Notes under the pieces: model-generated
Seen by the model: only the letters and a program-made list of their open reading frames with translations
What the model was told of the DNA's origin: nothing
Database searches by the model: none
Made by a program: the position numbers and the translations under genes
NCBI RefSeq assembly: GCF_001905885.1
Contig: NZ_LIYH01000001.1
Location: 434,001 to 498,000 of the forward strand
Length of the DNA stretch: 64,000 nt
Direction of reading: 5' to 3'
From: Streptomyces sp. CB03234
Lineage (GTDB): Bacteria > Actinomycetota > Actinomycetes > Streptomycetales > Streptomycetaceae
In this document: positions 45,601 to 53,329 of the stretch, piece by piece
Layout: each line of letters opens with the position of its first letter
Numbering within the stretch: position 1 is the stretch's first letter

Positions 45601-46773
45601 CGCAAGCGGGTGGGCCAGGGGCTGCTGGAGTCCTTCTCCGAGACCTGCGTCCACTGCAACGGCCGTGGCGTGATCGTGCACATGGAGCAGCCGACCACCG
45701 CGGGTGGCGGCGGCAACGGTGGCAAGCGCGCCAAGAAGCGCGCCCGCGCCGCCGAGGCGGAGGCGGAGCTGGAGACGGCCGGCATCGAGGCGGAGGCCGA
45801 GGAGGCCGAGGCCGAGGTCGAGACCGAGGCCGAGGTGGCGGCGGAGGTCGCCGCCCCGGTGGCGGTGGAGGAGCCGTTCCGTCCGGACGAGGAGCTGTAC
45901 TCCAGCGTCGCGGAGGCAGAGGCGGCCGCGGGCCGTGGCCGTTCGCGCCGCCGGGCGTCCCGCAAGGCGACGGCTCCGGCCGGTGCGCCGAAGGCGGCCG
46001 TGGAGCCCGAGCCGCACCTCGGGGTCGCCGAGGTGGCCCCCGAGGCCGTCGAGGTGCAGGCCGTTCCGGCGCTCGCCGCCCCGGCCGAGGAGACGGCCGC
46101 CCCCGAGGCCCCCAAGGGCCGCACCCGGCGCCGTGCCACCCGCAAGGCGACCGCCCCGGCGGGTCCGCCCAAGCCGGTGGAGGCCGAGGAGGCGGCGCCC
46201 GCGCCCGTGACCGTTCCGGCCGAGCCGGAGCCGGTCCAGCCGGAGCCCGTCAGGGAACCGGAGCCGCAGCCCGAGGCCGTCCAGGCGGAGCCGGTTCAGC
46301 CCGAGCCGGTCCAGCCGGTCGCCGCGGAGGCCCCCGTGGCCGCCCCGCCGCGTGCGCGCCGCCGGGTGGTCCGCAAGGTCACCGCTCCCGCTGCCTCCCC
46401 CGCGGGCGCGGCGGAAGCCGCGGTCATCGTCGTGAGCAGCGGCTCCCCGGTGGAGCCCAAGCCCGAAGAGGCCCCGGCGACCGAATCACCGGCGACCGAG
46501 GCCCCGGCGACCGAATCACCGGCGACCGAGGCCCCGGAGGCGGAGGCCGCCGGGACCGAGGAGGCGCCGGTCAAGAAGGCCGCGGCTCGCAAGACGGCCA
46601 AGAAGGCCACGGCGAAGAAGGCGGCCACCAAGAAGACGGCCGCCAAGAAGACGACCGCGGCGAAGAAGACGACCGCCAAGAAGGCGGCGGCCACCACGTC
46701 GGCGGCAAAGACGACAAAGGCGGCGAAGACCGCCAAGTCGGCGTCGAAGAAGACCGTCGCGGCCGAGCAGTAG
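42619..46773 (+). CDS. rne: Ribonuclease E/G with long disordered arms
   Basis: 1384 residues, start ATG at 42619 after GGGAGA. The catalytic core lies in the middle (about 620-1040): the S1 domain includes YVGNVYLGKVQNVLPSMEAAFVDIG (about 646-670), the catalytic Asp residues are in VVDVNTGKFTG (about 906) and IDFIDMV (about 951), and the zinc-link is CVHCNGRG (about 1010). The core is the endonuclease for mRNA decay and rRNA processing. The N-terminal arm of about 600 residues and the C-terminal arm of about 340 are acidic/basic low-complexity sequence with the motif RRRATRKATAPAGAP repeated at least six times, ending in a Lys/Ala-rich histone-like tail. Streptomyces RNase E also has its core in the middle. 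Protein and RNA partners probably bind the arms. Confidence 0.95.
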   Translation: MLEPNETGTTAGNHNEENNSPSDTLPPRRRRRAASRPAGPPVTAAAGEAAEVVEVVVETPAAEVADVASLAEAPADAPEPAPARQRRRATRKATAPAGAPEAAEVSVEEPGAAEAPAAPARRRATRKATAEAPVTEEPQAAEAPVAEEPEAAPARPRRRATRKATAPAGAPQVAEEPQAVEAQAAEAPVAEEPEAAPARPRRRATRKATAPAGAPQVAEEPQAVEAPAAEAPVTEEPTEEPEGAPRRTRRRATRKATAPAGAPQPQAQAEAQPQAQAEDEADVAEAGESLPADTVAQISSDEAGAEVAAAEEAASRGRTRRRATSPQFTAEPVKKPEQSRGRRAARPAVPVFQAPVFTEPMFQTPETAAAAAAAEAAEQEEAPEVTEAVAAPAPAEVAEQPETGGRRRRRRRGEPAEPVVEAEPVRAAPEPEAEAEEEEPEAEAEAAEGEETDEFGDRPSRRRRRGGRRRRRGEATEAEEAEEEAAHAEEEAAEQEAEEEEQDEEAEEHEAGTPSAAGTSSSRRRRRRRRRSGDAGVEPEAAAEEDGVRTVVKVREPRPAREKAEPSDEVQSIKGSTRLEAKKQRRREGREQGRRRVPIITEAEFLARREAVERVMVVRQSGERTQIGVLEDNVLVEHYVNKEQATSYVGNVYLGKVQNVLPSMEAAFVDIGKGRNAVLYAGEVNFEALGMANGPRRIETALKSGQSVLVQVTKDPIGHKGARLTSQVSLPGRYLVYVPEGSMTGISRKLPDTERARLKTILKKIVPEDAGVIVRTAAEGASEDELRRDVERLQAQWEEIQKKAKNGNAPTLLYGEPDMTVRVVRDIFNEDFSKVIVSGDEAWKTIHGYVSHVAPDLSDRLQRWTSEVDVFATYRIDEQLMKALDRKVWLPSGGSLVIDKTEAMVVVDVNTGKFTGQGGNLEETVTRNNLEAAEEIVRQLRLRDLGGIVVIDFIDMVLESNRDLVLRRLLECLGRDRTKHQVAEVTSLGLVQMTRKRVGQGLLESFSETCVHCNGRGVIVHMEQPTTAGGGGNGGKRAKKRARAAEAEAELETAGIEAEAEEAEAEVETEAEVAAEVAAPVAVEEPFRPDEELYSSVAEAEAAAGRGRSRRRASRKATAPAGAPKAAVEPEPHLGVAEVAPEAVEVQAVPALAAPAEETAAPEAPKGRTRRRATRKATAPAGPPKPVEAEEAAPAPVTVPAEPEPVQPEPVREPEPQPEAVQAEPVQPEPVQPVAAEAPVAAPPRARRRVVRKVTAPAASPAGAAEAAVIVVSSGSPVEPKPEEAPATESPATEAPATESPATEAPEAEAAGTEEAPVKKAAARKTAKKATAKKAATKKTAAKKTTAAKKTTAKKAAATTSAAKTTKAAKTAKSASKKTVAAEQ
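43031..43294 (+). repeat. Perfect 132-bp tandem duplication inside rne
   Basis: Copies 43031-43162 and 43163-43294 agree at every base I compared. Each encodes 44 residues containing RPRRRATRKATAPAGAPQ and an acidic spacer. Lack of third-position drift implies recent duplication or ongoing copy-number change. Confidence 0.85.
46471..46530 (+). repeat. Perfect 30-bp tandem repeat near the 3' end of rne
   Basis: Two identical 30-bp units (46471-46500 and 46501-46530) encode the peptide APATESPATE twice. A partial third unit follows. They use GAATCA, a rare codon combination next to the surrounding GC-rich text. Confidence 0.85.
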
Positions 46774-46785
46774 GCAGCCGGCCAG

Positions 46786-46819
46786 CCCGGTCGCCGTGAC
46801 AGCGGTCACGGCGACCGGG
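46786..46819 (+). terminator. Strong terminator after rne
   Basis: CCCGGTCGCCGTGAC (46786-46800) and GTCACGGCGACCGGG (46805-46819) pair over 15 bp with an AGCG loop, 13 bases past the rne stop. It marks the left border of the sugar island. Confidence 0.92.
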
Positions 46820-47180
46820 CCGACGGATGGCAAGCTGACTGCTGAACAGTTGGTGAGCGCCGATTGAACGTTCCCCGTTACGCCCCGGATTAGCCGGGGC
46901 GGAACCCGGGATTTCGTTTCGGAATCGATGCCTCCGACGGTTAACGGCCCCGAAATTGACTAGGAAATTCCTGATAATGTGACGCCGGTCGCTGCCGTGG
47001 GCGGGCCCCGCCCGAAGACTACGGTCGGTGACCGACCCGGTTCCGGGACAGACCGGTCCCAGCATTCCTCGGTAGGGCGTCGGCATCGCGCCGGAGGGGT
47101 AAGCGCGGCCTTGTTAGCCTCCGCAACACCCTTCAGACCTCTGCCACAAAGAGCTCTTGCGGTGTTCAAGGAGGACGTCC
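46820..47180 (+). promoter_or_regulatory. Promoter region of the sugar-nucleotide operon
   Basis: No gene is present. The region is less GC-rich than its neighbours and contains the hairpin CGCCCCGG/CCGGGGCG (46881-46901), a perfect AGGAAATTCCT palindrome (46962-46972) preceded by TTGACT and followed by TAATGT, and a TAGCCT box near 47115. The TTGACT-TAATGT spacing is only 13, so the exact promoter is uncertain. The ribosome site AAGGAGG lies just before the ATG at 47181. Confidence 0.5.
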
Positions 47181-48302
47181 ATGCCGAGCATCAACGAGCA
47201 GCCCATCCCCGCTGCCCGCCCGGTCATCGGTGAAGAAGAGATCGAGGCCGCGGTACGCGTACTGCGCACGGGCCGCGTCGTACAGGGCCCCGAAGTGGCC
47301 GCCTTCGAGGAGGGATTCTCCGAGCTGGTCGACGGCCGCCACTGCGTCGCCGTCAACTCCGGTACGTCGGCGCTGCACCTCCTTCTGATGGCGCTGAACA
47401 TCGGCCCGGGTGACGAGGTGATCGTCCCGTCCTTCTCGTTCGCCGCCTCGGCGAACGCGGTCCGCCTCGTCGGCGCCGACGTCGTCTTCGTCGACATCGA
47501 GGCCGACAGCTTCAACATCGACCCGGCCGCCGTCGAGGCCGCCATCACTCCGCGTACCGCCGCGATCATGCCGGTGCACATCTACGGCAACCCGGCCGCC
47601 ATGGACAAGATCATGGCCATCGCCGACAAGCACAAGCTCGCGGTCGTCGAGGACGCCTGCCAGGCGCACGCCGCGGCCCTCAACGGCACCCCGGTCGGCG
47701 CCTTCGGCTCCGGCGGCACGTTCAGCTTCTACCCGACGAAGAACATGCACTCCCTCGAGGGCGGCATGATCTCCACCGCGGACGCCGAGACCGCCCGCAC
47801 CCTGCGCCTGCTGCGCAACCAGGGCATGGAGCAGCGGTACGCCAACGAGATCGTCGGCGCCAACATGCGCATGACCGATGTCGCCGCCGCCGTCGGCCGC
47901 GTACAGCTGTCCAAGCTGCACGGCTGGACCGAGACGCGCATCGCCAACGCCGCGTACCTGAGCGAGCACATCACCGCGCCGGGCATCGTGACGCCGATCG
48001 TCGCCGAGGGCGCGCGCCACATCTACCACCAGTACACGATCCGGGTGCAGGGCGGTGACCGTGACGCCGCCATGGCGAAGCTCACCGAGGCGGGCGTCGG
48101 CAACGCCGTCTACTACCCGACCCCGATCCACCGGCTGAAGCCGTACTGGGAGCCGGACCAGAAGGCGGGCCGCAACTGGGACCTGCCCGAGACGGAGAAG
48201 GCCGCCGCCGAGGTCGTCTCGCTGCCCGTGCACCCCTCGCTGACCCAGAACGACCTTGAGCGCATCGTCACCGCCGTGAACGCGCTGGGAGAGAACCTGT
48301 GA
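47181..48302 (+). CDS. DegT/DnrJ/EryC1 aminotransferase, WbpE-like (UDP-3-keto sugar C3 amination)
   Basis: 373-residue PLP enzyme. NSGTSALHLLLMAL anchors the cofactor phosphate, VVEDACQAHAA holds the ring-stacking Asp, and the Schiff-base Lys is in FYPTKNMHSLEGGMI. Sugar aminotransferases of this family add an amino group to keto sugars using glutamate. With the dehydrogenases, acetyltransferase and epimerase encoded nearby, the best fit is amination of UDP-2-acetamido-3-keto-glucuronic acid to the 3-amino sugar (WbpE in Pseudomonas). The start ATG follows AAGGAGG by 6 bases. The stop overlaps the next start (GTGA), so expression is coupled. Other 3-amino or 4-amino sugar roles cannot be excluded from sequence alone. 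Confidence 0.88.
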   Translation: MPSINEQPIPAARPVIGEEEIEAAVRVLRTGRVVQGPEVAAFEEGFSELVDGRHCVAVNSGTSALHLLLMALNIGPGDEVIVPSFSFAASANAVRLVGADVVFVDIEADSFNIDPAAVEAAITPRTAAIMPVHIYGNPAAMDKIMAIADKHKLAVVEDACQAHAAALNGTPVGAFGSGGTFSFYPTKNMHSLEGGMISTADAETARTLRLLRNQGMEQRYANEIVGANMRMTDVAAAVGRVQLSKLHGWTETRIANAAYLSEHITAPGIVTPIVAEGARHIYHQYTIRVQGGDRDAAMAKLTEAGVGNAVYYPTPIHRLKPYWEPDQKAGRNWDLPETEKAAAEVVSLPVHPSLTQNDLERIVTAVNALGENL

Positions 48303-49312
48303 CTGCTGCTGGACTGCGGGCCGGCCTGATCGGCCTCGGCTCGATGGGACGCCACCACGCCCGCGTACTGGCCGGGCTGGACGGTGTGAGCCTCGTCGGC
48401 GTCGTCGACCCGATGGGCGACAAGAACGGCTGGGCGCAGGGCGCACCCGTCCTGTCCACCGTCGAGGAACTGATCTCGCTGGGCATCGACTACGCCGTCG
48501 TCGCCTGCCCGACCGCGCTGCACGAGGAAGTCGGCCTGAAGCTGGCCGGCGCCGGCGTCCACGCGCTGATCGAGAAGCCGGTCGCCGACACCGTCGACGG
48601 CGCCCGCCGCCTCGTCGAGGCGTTCGAGACGGGCGGCCTGGTCGCCGGTGTCGGTCACATCGAGCGGTGCAACCCGGCGCTGCGCAGCCTCCGCTCCCGC
48701 CTGGAGGCCGGCGAGCTGGGCGACGTGTACCAGGTCGTCACCCGCCGTCAGGGCCCCTTCCCGCACCGCATCGCGGACGTCGGCGTGGTCAAGGACCTCG
48801 CCACCCACGACATCGACCTGACGGGCTGGGTCACCGGCCAGCAGTACACGTCGATCGCCGCGCACACGGTGTCCAAGTCGGGCCGCCCGCACGAGGACAT
48901 GGTCTCCGCCGTCGGCCAGCTCTCCGACGGCACGATGGTCAACCACCTGGTCAACTGGCTGAGCCCGCTGAAGGAACGCTTCACGTCGGTCACCGGCGAG
49001 AAGGGCTGCTTCATCGCCGACACCCTCACCGCCGACCTCACGTTCTACTCCAACGCCGCCGTCGCCACCGAGTGGGAGGCGCTGCGCGCCTTCCGCGGTG
49101 TCTCCGAGGGCGACATGATCCGTTACGCCATCCCCAAGCGCGAGCCGCTCCTCGTCGAGCACGAGCTGTTCCGGGACGCGGTCCTCGGCAAGTCCGACGA
49201 CATCTGCACGCTGCGCCAGGGTCTGCGTACGGTGGAGGTGGCCGCGGCCGTCATCGACTCCGCCGACCGCGGTGTCACCGTGCGGCTCACCCCGGAGGAC
49301 GTGGCCAGTTGA
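48299..49312 (+). CDS. Gfo/Idh/MocA oxidoreductase, likely UDP-sugar 3-dehydrogenase (WbpB role)
   Basis: 337 residues. The NAD-binding Rossmann start is AGLIGLGSMGRHHARVL, the conserved EKP motif is in HALIEKPVADT, and GVGHIERCNPALRSL with VGVVKDLATHDIDL provide the catalytic Lys/Asp/His region. The GHIERxNP and DVGVxxDLAxHDID pattern resembles archaeal UDP-N-acetylglucosamine 3-dehydrogenases more than Pseudomonas WbpB, but the reaction, oxidation at C3, would be the same. It starts with GTG overlapping the aminotransferase stop, and its own stop overlaps the TTG of the glycosyltransferase. The substrate is inferred from the operon. Confidence 0.85.
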   Translation: MTAAGLRAGLIGLGSMGRHHARVLAGLDGVSLVGVVDPMGDKNGWAQGAPVLSTVEELISLGIDYAVVACPTALHEEVGLKLAGAGVHALIEKPVADTVDGARRLVEAFETGGLVAGVGHIERCNPALRSLRSRLEAGELGDVYQVVTRRQGPFPHRIADVGVVKDLATHDIDLTGWVTGQQYTSIAAHTVSKSGRPHEDMVSAVGQLSDGTMVNHLVNWLSPLKERFTSVTGEKGCFIADTLTADLTFYSNAAVATEWEALRAFRGVSEGDMIRYAIPKREPLLVEHELFRDAVLGKSDDICTLRQGLRTVEVAAAVIDSADRGVTVRLTPEDVAS

Positions 49313-50937
49313 CCACACCCGATGTCACCGTCGTGGTAGCCGTGTACAACACGATGCCGTACCTCACCGAGTGTCTGAACTCGCTGGTGGGGCAGAGCAT
49401 CGGGCTGGACCGGCTCGAGGTCGTGGCCGTCGACGACGGCTCGACCGACGACAGTGGCCGGGAACTGGACCGCTTCGCGGAGAAGTACCCGAACACTGTC
49501 AAGGTGATCCATCAGGCCAACTCCGGTGGCCCGGCTGCTCCGAGCAACCGGGCCCTGGAGCTGGCCACCGGTCGTTACGTCTACTTCATCGGCTCCGACG
49601 ACTACCTGGGCAAAGAGGCCCTGGAGCGCATGGTGGCCTGTGCCGACAAGCACGGCTCCGACGTCGTCGTCGGCAAGATGGTGGGCACCAACGGCCGTTA
49701 CGTCCACCAGGCGCTGTTCAAGAAGAGCGACCCGGACATCTCGCTGTACGACTCGGCGCTGCCGTTCACGCTGGCCAACACCAAGCTCTTCCGCCGCGAG
49801 CTGGTGGAGAAGTACTGCTTGCGCTTCCCCGAGGACCTGCCGGTCGGCTCCGACCAGCCGTTCACCCTGGAGGCGTGCGTACGGGCCGCGAAGATCTCGG
49901 TCCTCGCGGACTACACGTACTACTACGCGGTCAAGCGCGGTGACGCCAGCAACATCACCTACCGGGCCAACCACCTGTCCCGGCTGCGCTGCACCGAGCG
50001 GATCATGCACTTCGCGGCCTCGCTGATCGAGGCGGGCCCGCAGCGTGACGCGGTCCTCAAGCGCCACTTCACCTGGGAGCTCGCCAAGCTCATCCAGGAC
50101 GACTTCCCCGCGCTCGACGCGGCCACCCGGACCGAGGTGTGCGCGGGCATCGCGAAGCTGGCGGACGAGTACTTCACCGAGGCGCTGCGCGACGCGATGG
50201 ACGTCAAGCGGCGGGTGCGGATTGCGCTCGCCCAGCGGGGTGCCGTCGAGGAACTCGTACGGGCCATCGAGGACGAGGCCGCGCACGGCTCGCCGCCGCT
50301 GCTGCTGGAGGACGGGCGGGCGTTCGTCCGCTACCCCGGCTTCCGCGACCCGGCCGTGGGGCTGCCCGACCGGGTGTACGAGGTGATCGGCGAGGCCGTC
50401 CCCGGCCGGCTGGCCGAGGTCACGTCACTGGTCGCGGCCGAGTGGGACCAGAACGGCGACGACATGGCCGTCGACCTGACGGTACGGCTCGGGCTGACCG
50501 GCGAGACCGGCTCCGCCGTCGTGAGGCTCGCCACCAAGGCCATGCCCAAGAGCGCCGACAAGCCCGGCGCCCGCAGGCTCCCCGCAGGACACGAACTGCC
50601 CGCGGCGGTGGGGGAGTTCACCCGCAAGCCGACCGAGGACGGGGAGGGCACCCTGCTCACCGCCCGTATTCCGGTCAAAGCCAAGAGCGCCAAGCTCGGT
50701 GTGCGTGTGTACGCCGACGTGGCAGGCTCGACGTACGAGATTCCCGTGCCGGTCCGTGGCGTGCCGCTGCCCCTGGCGCGGCGCTGGCGCGAGGTGATCC
50801 CGTACCGGATCTCCGCCAACGCCAACCCCAAGGGGCGGCTGGTGATCACCACGGCTCCGCTCTGGGAGCCCTCGCGCGGCGTGGGCAAGCGACTGCGTCA
50901 ACTGATGTCCCGTGTGAAGAGGAAACTGACCCGATGA
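49309..50937 (+). CDS. Family 2 glycosyltransferase with a C-terminal extension
   Basis: 542 residues, starting at a TTG (49309) whose last two bases begin the upstream stop TGA; GGAGG lies about 10 bases before it. Residues 1-110 are a GT-A fold: VTVVVAVYNTMPYLTECLNSLVGQ, VVAVDDGSTDDS, SGGPAAPSNRALELATGRYVYFIGSDDYL, in which SDD is the DXD metal site. LPVGSDQPFTLEACVRA is the next conserved block. Residues about 300-542 form a beta-rich extension of unknown role. No membrane helix is seen; the basic C-terminus (KRLRQLMSRVKRKLTR) may hold it at the membrane surface. It probably adds one residue to a lipid-linked glycan. Confidence 0.87.
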   Translation: MTTPDVTVVVAVYNTMPYLTECLNSLVGQSIGLDRLEVVAVDDGSTDDSGRELDRFAEKYPNTVKVIHQANSGGPAAPSNRALELATGRYVYFIGSDDYLGKEALERMVACADKHGSDVVVGKMVGTNGRYVHQALFKKSDPDISLYDSALPFTLANTKLFRRELVEKYCLRFPEDLPVGSDQPFTLEACVRAAKISVLADYTYYYAVKRGDASNITYRANHLSRLRCTERIMHFAASLIEAGPQRDAVLKRHFTWELAKLIQDDFPALDAATRTEVCAGIAKLADEYFTEALRDAMDVKRRVRIALAQRGAVEELVRAIEDEAAHGSPPLLLEDGRAFVRYPGFRDPAVGLPDRVYEVIGEAVPGRLAEVTSLVAAEWDQNGDDMAVDLTVRLGLTGETGSAVVRLATKAMPKSADKPGARRLPAGHELPAAVGEFTRKPTEDGEGTLLTARIPVKAKSAKLGVRVYADVAGSTYEIPVPVRGVPLPLARRWREVIPYRISANANPKGRLVITTAPLWEPSRGVGKRLRQLMSRVKRKLTR

Positions 50938-52217
50938 ATATCTGTGTAGTCGCGCTCGGCAAGATCGGCCTGCCGCTCGCCGTGCAGTTCGCCGCCAAGG
51001 GCCACAAGGTCATCGGCGCCGACGTCAACGAGAAGGTCGTCGAGCTGGTCAACGCCGGCACCGAGCCCTTCCCCGGCGAGCACGACCTGGACCGGCTGCT
51101 GAAGCAGACCGTCGACGCCGGTCTGCTGTCCGCGACCACCGACACCGCGGCCGCCGTCGCCCAGTCCGAGGCCGTCGTGGTCGTCGTCCCGCTGTTCGTG
51201 GACGCCGAGGGCACCCCCGACTTCGGCTGGATGGACTCCGCGACGAAGGCCATCGCCAAGGGCCTCAAGCCGGGCACCCTCGTCTCCTACGAGACCACCC
51301 TTCCGGTCGGCACCACCCGCACCCGCTGGGCGCCGATGCTGGAGGAGGGCTCCGGCCTGAAGGCGGGCGAGGACTTCCACCTGGTCTTCTCCCCGGAGCG
51401 CGTCCTCACCGGCCGCGTCTTCGCCGACCTGCGCCGCTACCCCAAGCTCGTCGGCGGCATCGACGAGGCGTCGGCCAAGCACGGCGTCGAGTTCTACGAG
51501 CAGGTCCTCGACTTCGACGAGCGTGACGACCTGCCGCGCGCCAACGGCGTGTGGGACCTGGGCACCGCCGAGGCCTCCGAGCTGGCCAAGCTCGCCGAGA
51601 CCACGTACCGCGACGTCAACATCGGTCTGGCCAACCAGTTCGCCCGGTTCGCCGACAAGCAGGGCATCGACGTCCTGAAGGTCATCGAGGCCTGCAACTC
51701 CCAGCCCTACAGCCACATCCACCAGCCGGGCATCGCCGTCGGCGGCCACTGCATCCCGATCTACCCGCGGATGTACCTGTGGAACGACCCGGAGGCGACC
51801 GTCGTGCGTTCGGCCCGCGAGGCCAACGCCGCGATGCCCGAGTACGCCGTCGACCTGCTGGCCGCCGCCTACGGCGACCTCAAGGACGTGAACGTGCTCG
51901 TGCTCGGCGCCGCCTACCGCGGTGGCGTCAAGGAGACCGCGTTCTCCGGCGTCTTCGGCACCGTCGAGGCCCTCAAGGCCCGGGGCGCCGTCCCGTACGT
52001 CTCCGACCCGATGTACACGGCCGAGGAGCTCGCCGCGCACGGCCTCACCCCCCACCAGGGCGAGAAGGTCACCGCCGCGATCCTCCAGGCCGACCACGCC
52101 GAGTACCGCGAGCTGGCCGCCTCCGACCTGCCGGACGTCACCGTCCTGGTCGACGGCCGCCGCACCACGGACCCGGCCCGCTGGGAGGGCGTCCGCCGCG
52201 TCGTCATCGGCGGCTGA
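50934..52217 (+). CDS. Nucleotide-sugar 6-dehydrogenase of the UDP-GlcNAc/UDP-ManNAc type (WbpA/WecC-like)
   Basis: 427 residues. The NAD-binding N-terminus is MNICVVALGKIGLPLAVQFA. The central helix block includes ASELAKLAETTYRDVNIGLANQF, and the catalytic Cys lies in GIAVGGHCIPIYP. The GGHCIP form is seen in enzymes oxidising UDP-GlcNAc or UDP-ManNAc, while UDP-glucose dehydrogenases carry GGSCFPKD. It oxidises C6 to the carboxylate in two NAD-dependent steps. With a WbpI-type epimerase acting late in the pathway, UDP-GlcNAc to UDP-GlcNAcA is the likely reaction. The ATG overlaps the GT2 stop (ATGA). Confidence 0.9.
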   Translation: MNICVVALGKIGLPLAVQFAAKGHKVIGADVNEKVVELVNAGTEPFPGEHDLDRLLKQTVDAGLLSATTDTAAAVAQSEAVVVVVPLFVDAEGTPDFGWMDSATKAIAKGLKPGTLVSYETTLPVGTTRTRWAPMLEEGSGLKAGEDFHLVFSPERVLTGRVFADLRRYPKLVGGIDEASAKHGVEFYEQVLDFDERDDLPRANGVWDLGTAEASELAKLAETTYRDVNIGLANQFARFADKQGIDVLKVIEACNSQPYSHIHQPGIAVGGHCIPIYPRMYLWNDPEATVVRSAREANAAMPEYAVDLLAAAYGDLKDVNVLVLGAAYRGGVKETAFSGVFGTVEALKARGAVPYVSDPMYTAEELAAHGLTPHQGEKVTAAILQADHAEYRELAASDLPDVTVLVDGRRTTDPARWEGVRRVVIGG

Positions 52218-52300
52218 GCACCCCCGCAGCACCGCACGACCCGACCGTGGCCCTGCCCCGCACACCCGCGGGGCGGGGCCGACGCGCAGAAGGTTTCCCC

Positions 52301-53269
52301 ATGACCTGGTTGATTACTGGCGGCGCCGGATTCATCGGCTCCCACGTCGTGAAGGCGATGGCCGAGGGCGGCGAGCGGATCGTCGTCCTCGACGACCTGA
52401 GCACGGGCCGCGCCGAGCGGCTCCCCGACGGCGTCCCCCTGGAGGTCGGCACCGTCCTGGACCGTGACGTCGTCGACCGCGTCCTGCGTGAGCACGCCGT
52501 CACCGGCATCGTGCACATCGCGGGCAAGAAGCAGGTCGCCGAGTCGGTCGCCAAGCCGCTGCACTACTACCGCGAGAACGTCGAGGGCCTCCGTACGCTC
52601 CTGGAGGGCGCCGTGGAGGCCGGGGTGACCCGGTTCCTGTTCTCGTCGTCGGCCGCCGTGTACGGCATGCCCGACGTGGACCTGGTCACCGAGGCCACCC
52701 CGTGCGCGCCCATCAACCCGTACGGCGAGACCAAGCTGGCCGGCGAGTGGCTGGTCACGGCCACGGGCCGGACGTACGGCATGGCGACCGCGTCGCTGCG
52801 GTACTTCAACGTGGCGGGTGCCGCCACGCCCGAACTGGGCGACGACGGTGTCTTCAACCTCGTACCGATGGTCTTCGAACGCCTCACGGCCGGCGAGCAG
52901 CCGCGGATCTTCGGCGACGACTACCCGACGCCCGACGGCACCTGCATCCGCGACTACATCCACGTCGAGGACATCGCCTCCGCGCACGTCGCCGCCGCCC
53001 GCCGGCTGGCCGCCGACCCGGACGCCTCGCTGGTCCTGAACATCGGGCGCGGCGAGGGCGTCTCCGTCACCGAGATGGTCGGCATCATCCAGGACGTCAC
53101 CGGCCGCACCGACATCGAGCCGCTCGTCACCGACCGCCGCCCCGGCGACCCGGCCCGGGTGGTGGCCTCCGCCGACCGCATCGCCGAGGAGCTGGGCTGG
53201 AGCGCGCGGTACGGCGTGCGGGAGATGGTCGAGTCCGCGTGGGCGGGCTGGCAGCTGCGCCACCCGTAA
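52301..53269 (+). CDS. galE: NAD-dependent UDP-hexose 4-epimerase (GalE-like SDR)
   Basis: 322 residues. The extended-SDR Rossmann motif is ITGGAGFIGSH, the catalytic Ser lies in FSSSAAVYG, and Tyr and Lys are in NPYGETKLAGEW. LRYFNVAGA and the RDYIHVEDIA motif are typical of GalE. The enzyme would interconvert UDP-Glc and UDP-Gal, or the acetylated forms. The nearest GalE landmark that sets acetyl-sugar tolerance cannot be read safely by eye. The ATG at 52301 has AGAAGG 8 bases upstream; there are 83 bases between it and the dehydrogenase, so it is probably the last gene of the operon, ending at a strong terminator. It could be a housekeeping paralogue recruited here. Confidence 0.87.
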   Translation: MTWLITGGAGFIGSHVVKAMAEGGERIVVLDDLSTGRAERLPDGVPLEVGTVLDRDVVDRVLREHAVTGIVHIAGKKQVAESVAKPLHYYRENVEGLRTLLEGAVEAGVTRFLFSSSAAVYGMPDVDLVTEATPCAPINPYGETKLAGEWLVTATGRTYGMATASLRYFNVAGAATPELGDDGVFNLVPMVFERLTAGEQPRIFGDDYPTPDGTCIRDYIHVEDIASAHVAAARRLAADPDASLVLNIGRGEGVSVTEMVGIIQDVTGRTDIEPLVTDRRPGDPARVVASADRIAEELGWSARYGVREMVESAWAGWQLRHP

Positions 53270-53286
53270 GCACCGTACGTACGAAA

Positions 53287-53318
53287 GAAGGGCCCCGGGA
53301 TCGCTCCCGGGGCCCTTC
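53287..53318. terminator. Bidirectional terminator between the two island operons
   Basis: GAAGGGCCCCGGGA (53287-53300) pairs perfectly with TCCCGGGGCCCTTC (53305-53318) around TCGC. The galE stop lies 18 bases to the left and the glycosyltransferase stop 12 bases to the right. Confidence 0.92.
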
Positions 53319-53329
53319 CGTCGTACCGC

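Noticed and set aside
47181..53269. Secondary-metabolite deoxysugar cluster
   Set aside because: There is no dTDP-glucose synthase, 4,6-dehydratase, polyketide or peptide synthase; the enzymes fit a UDP-uronic-acid pathway instead.
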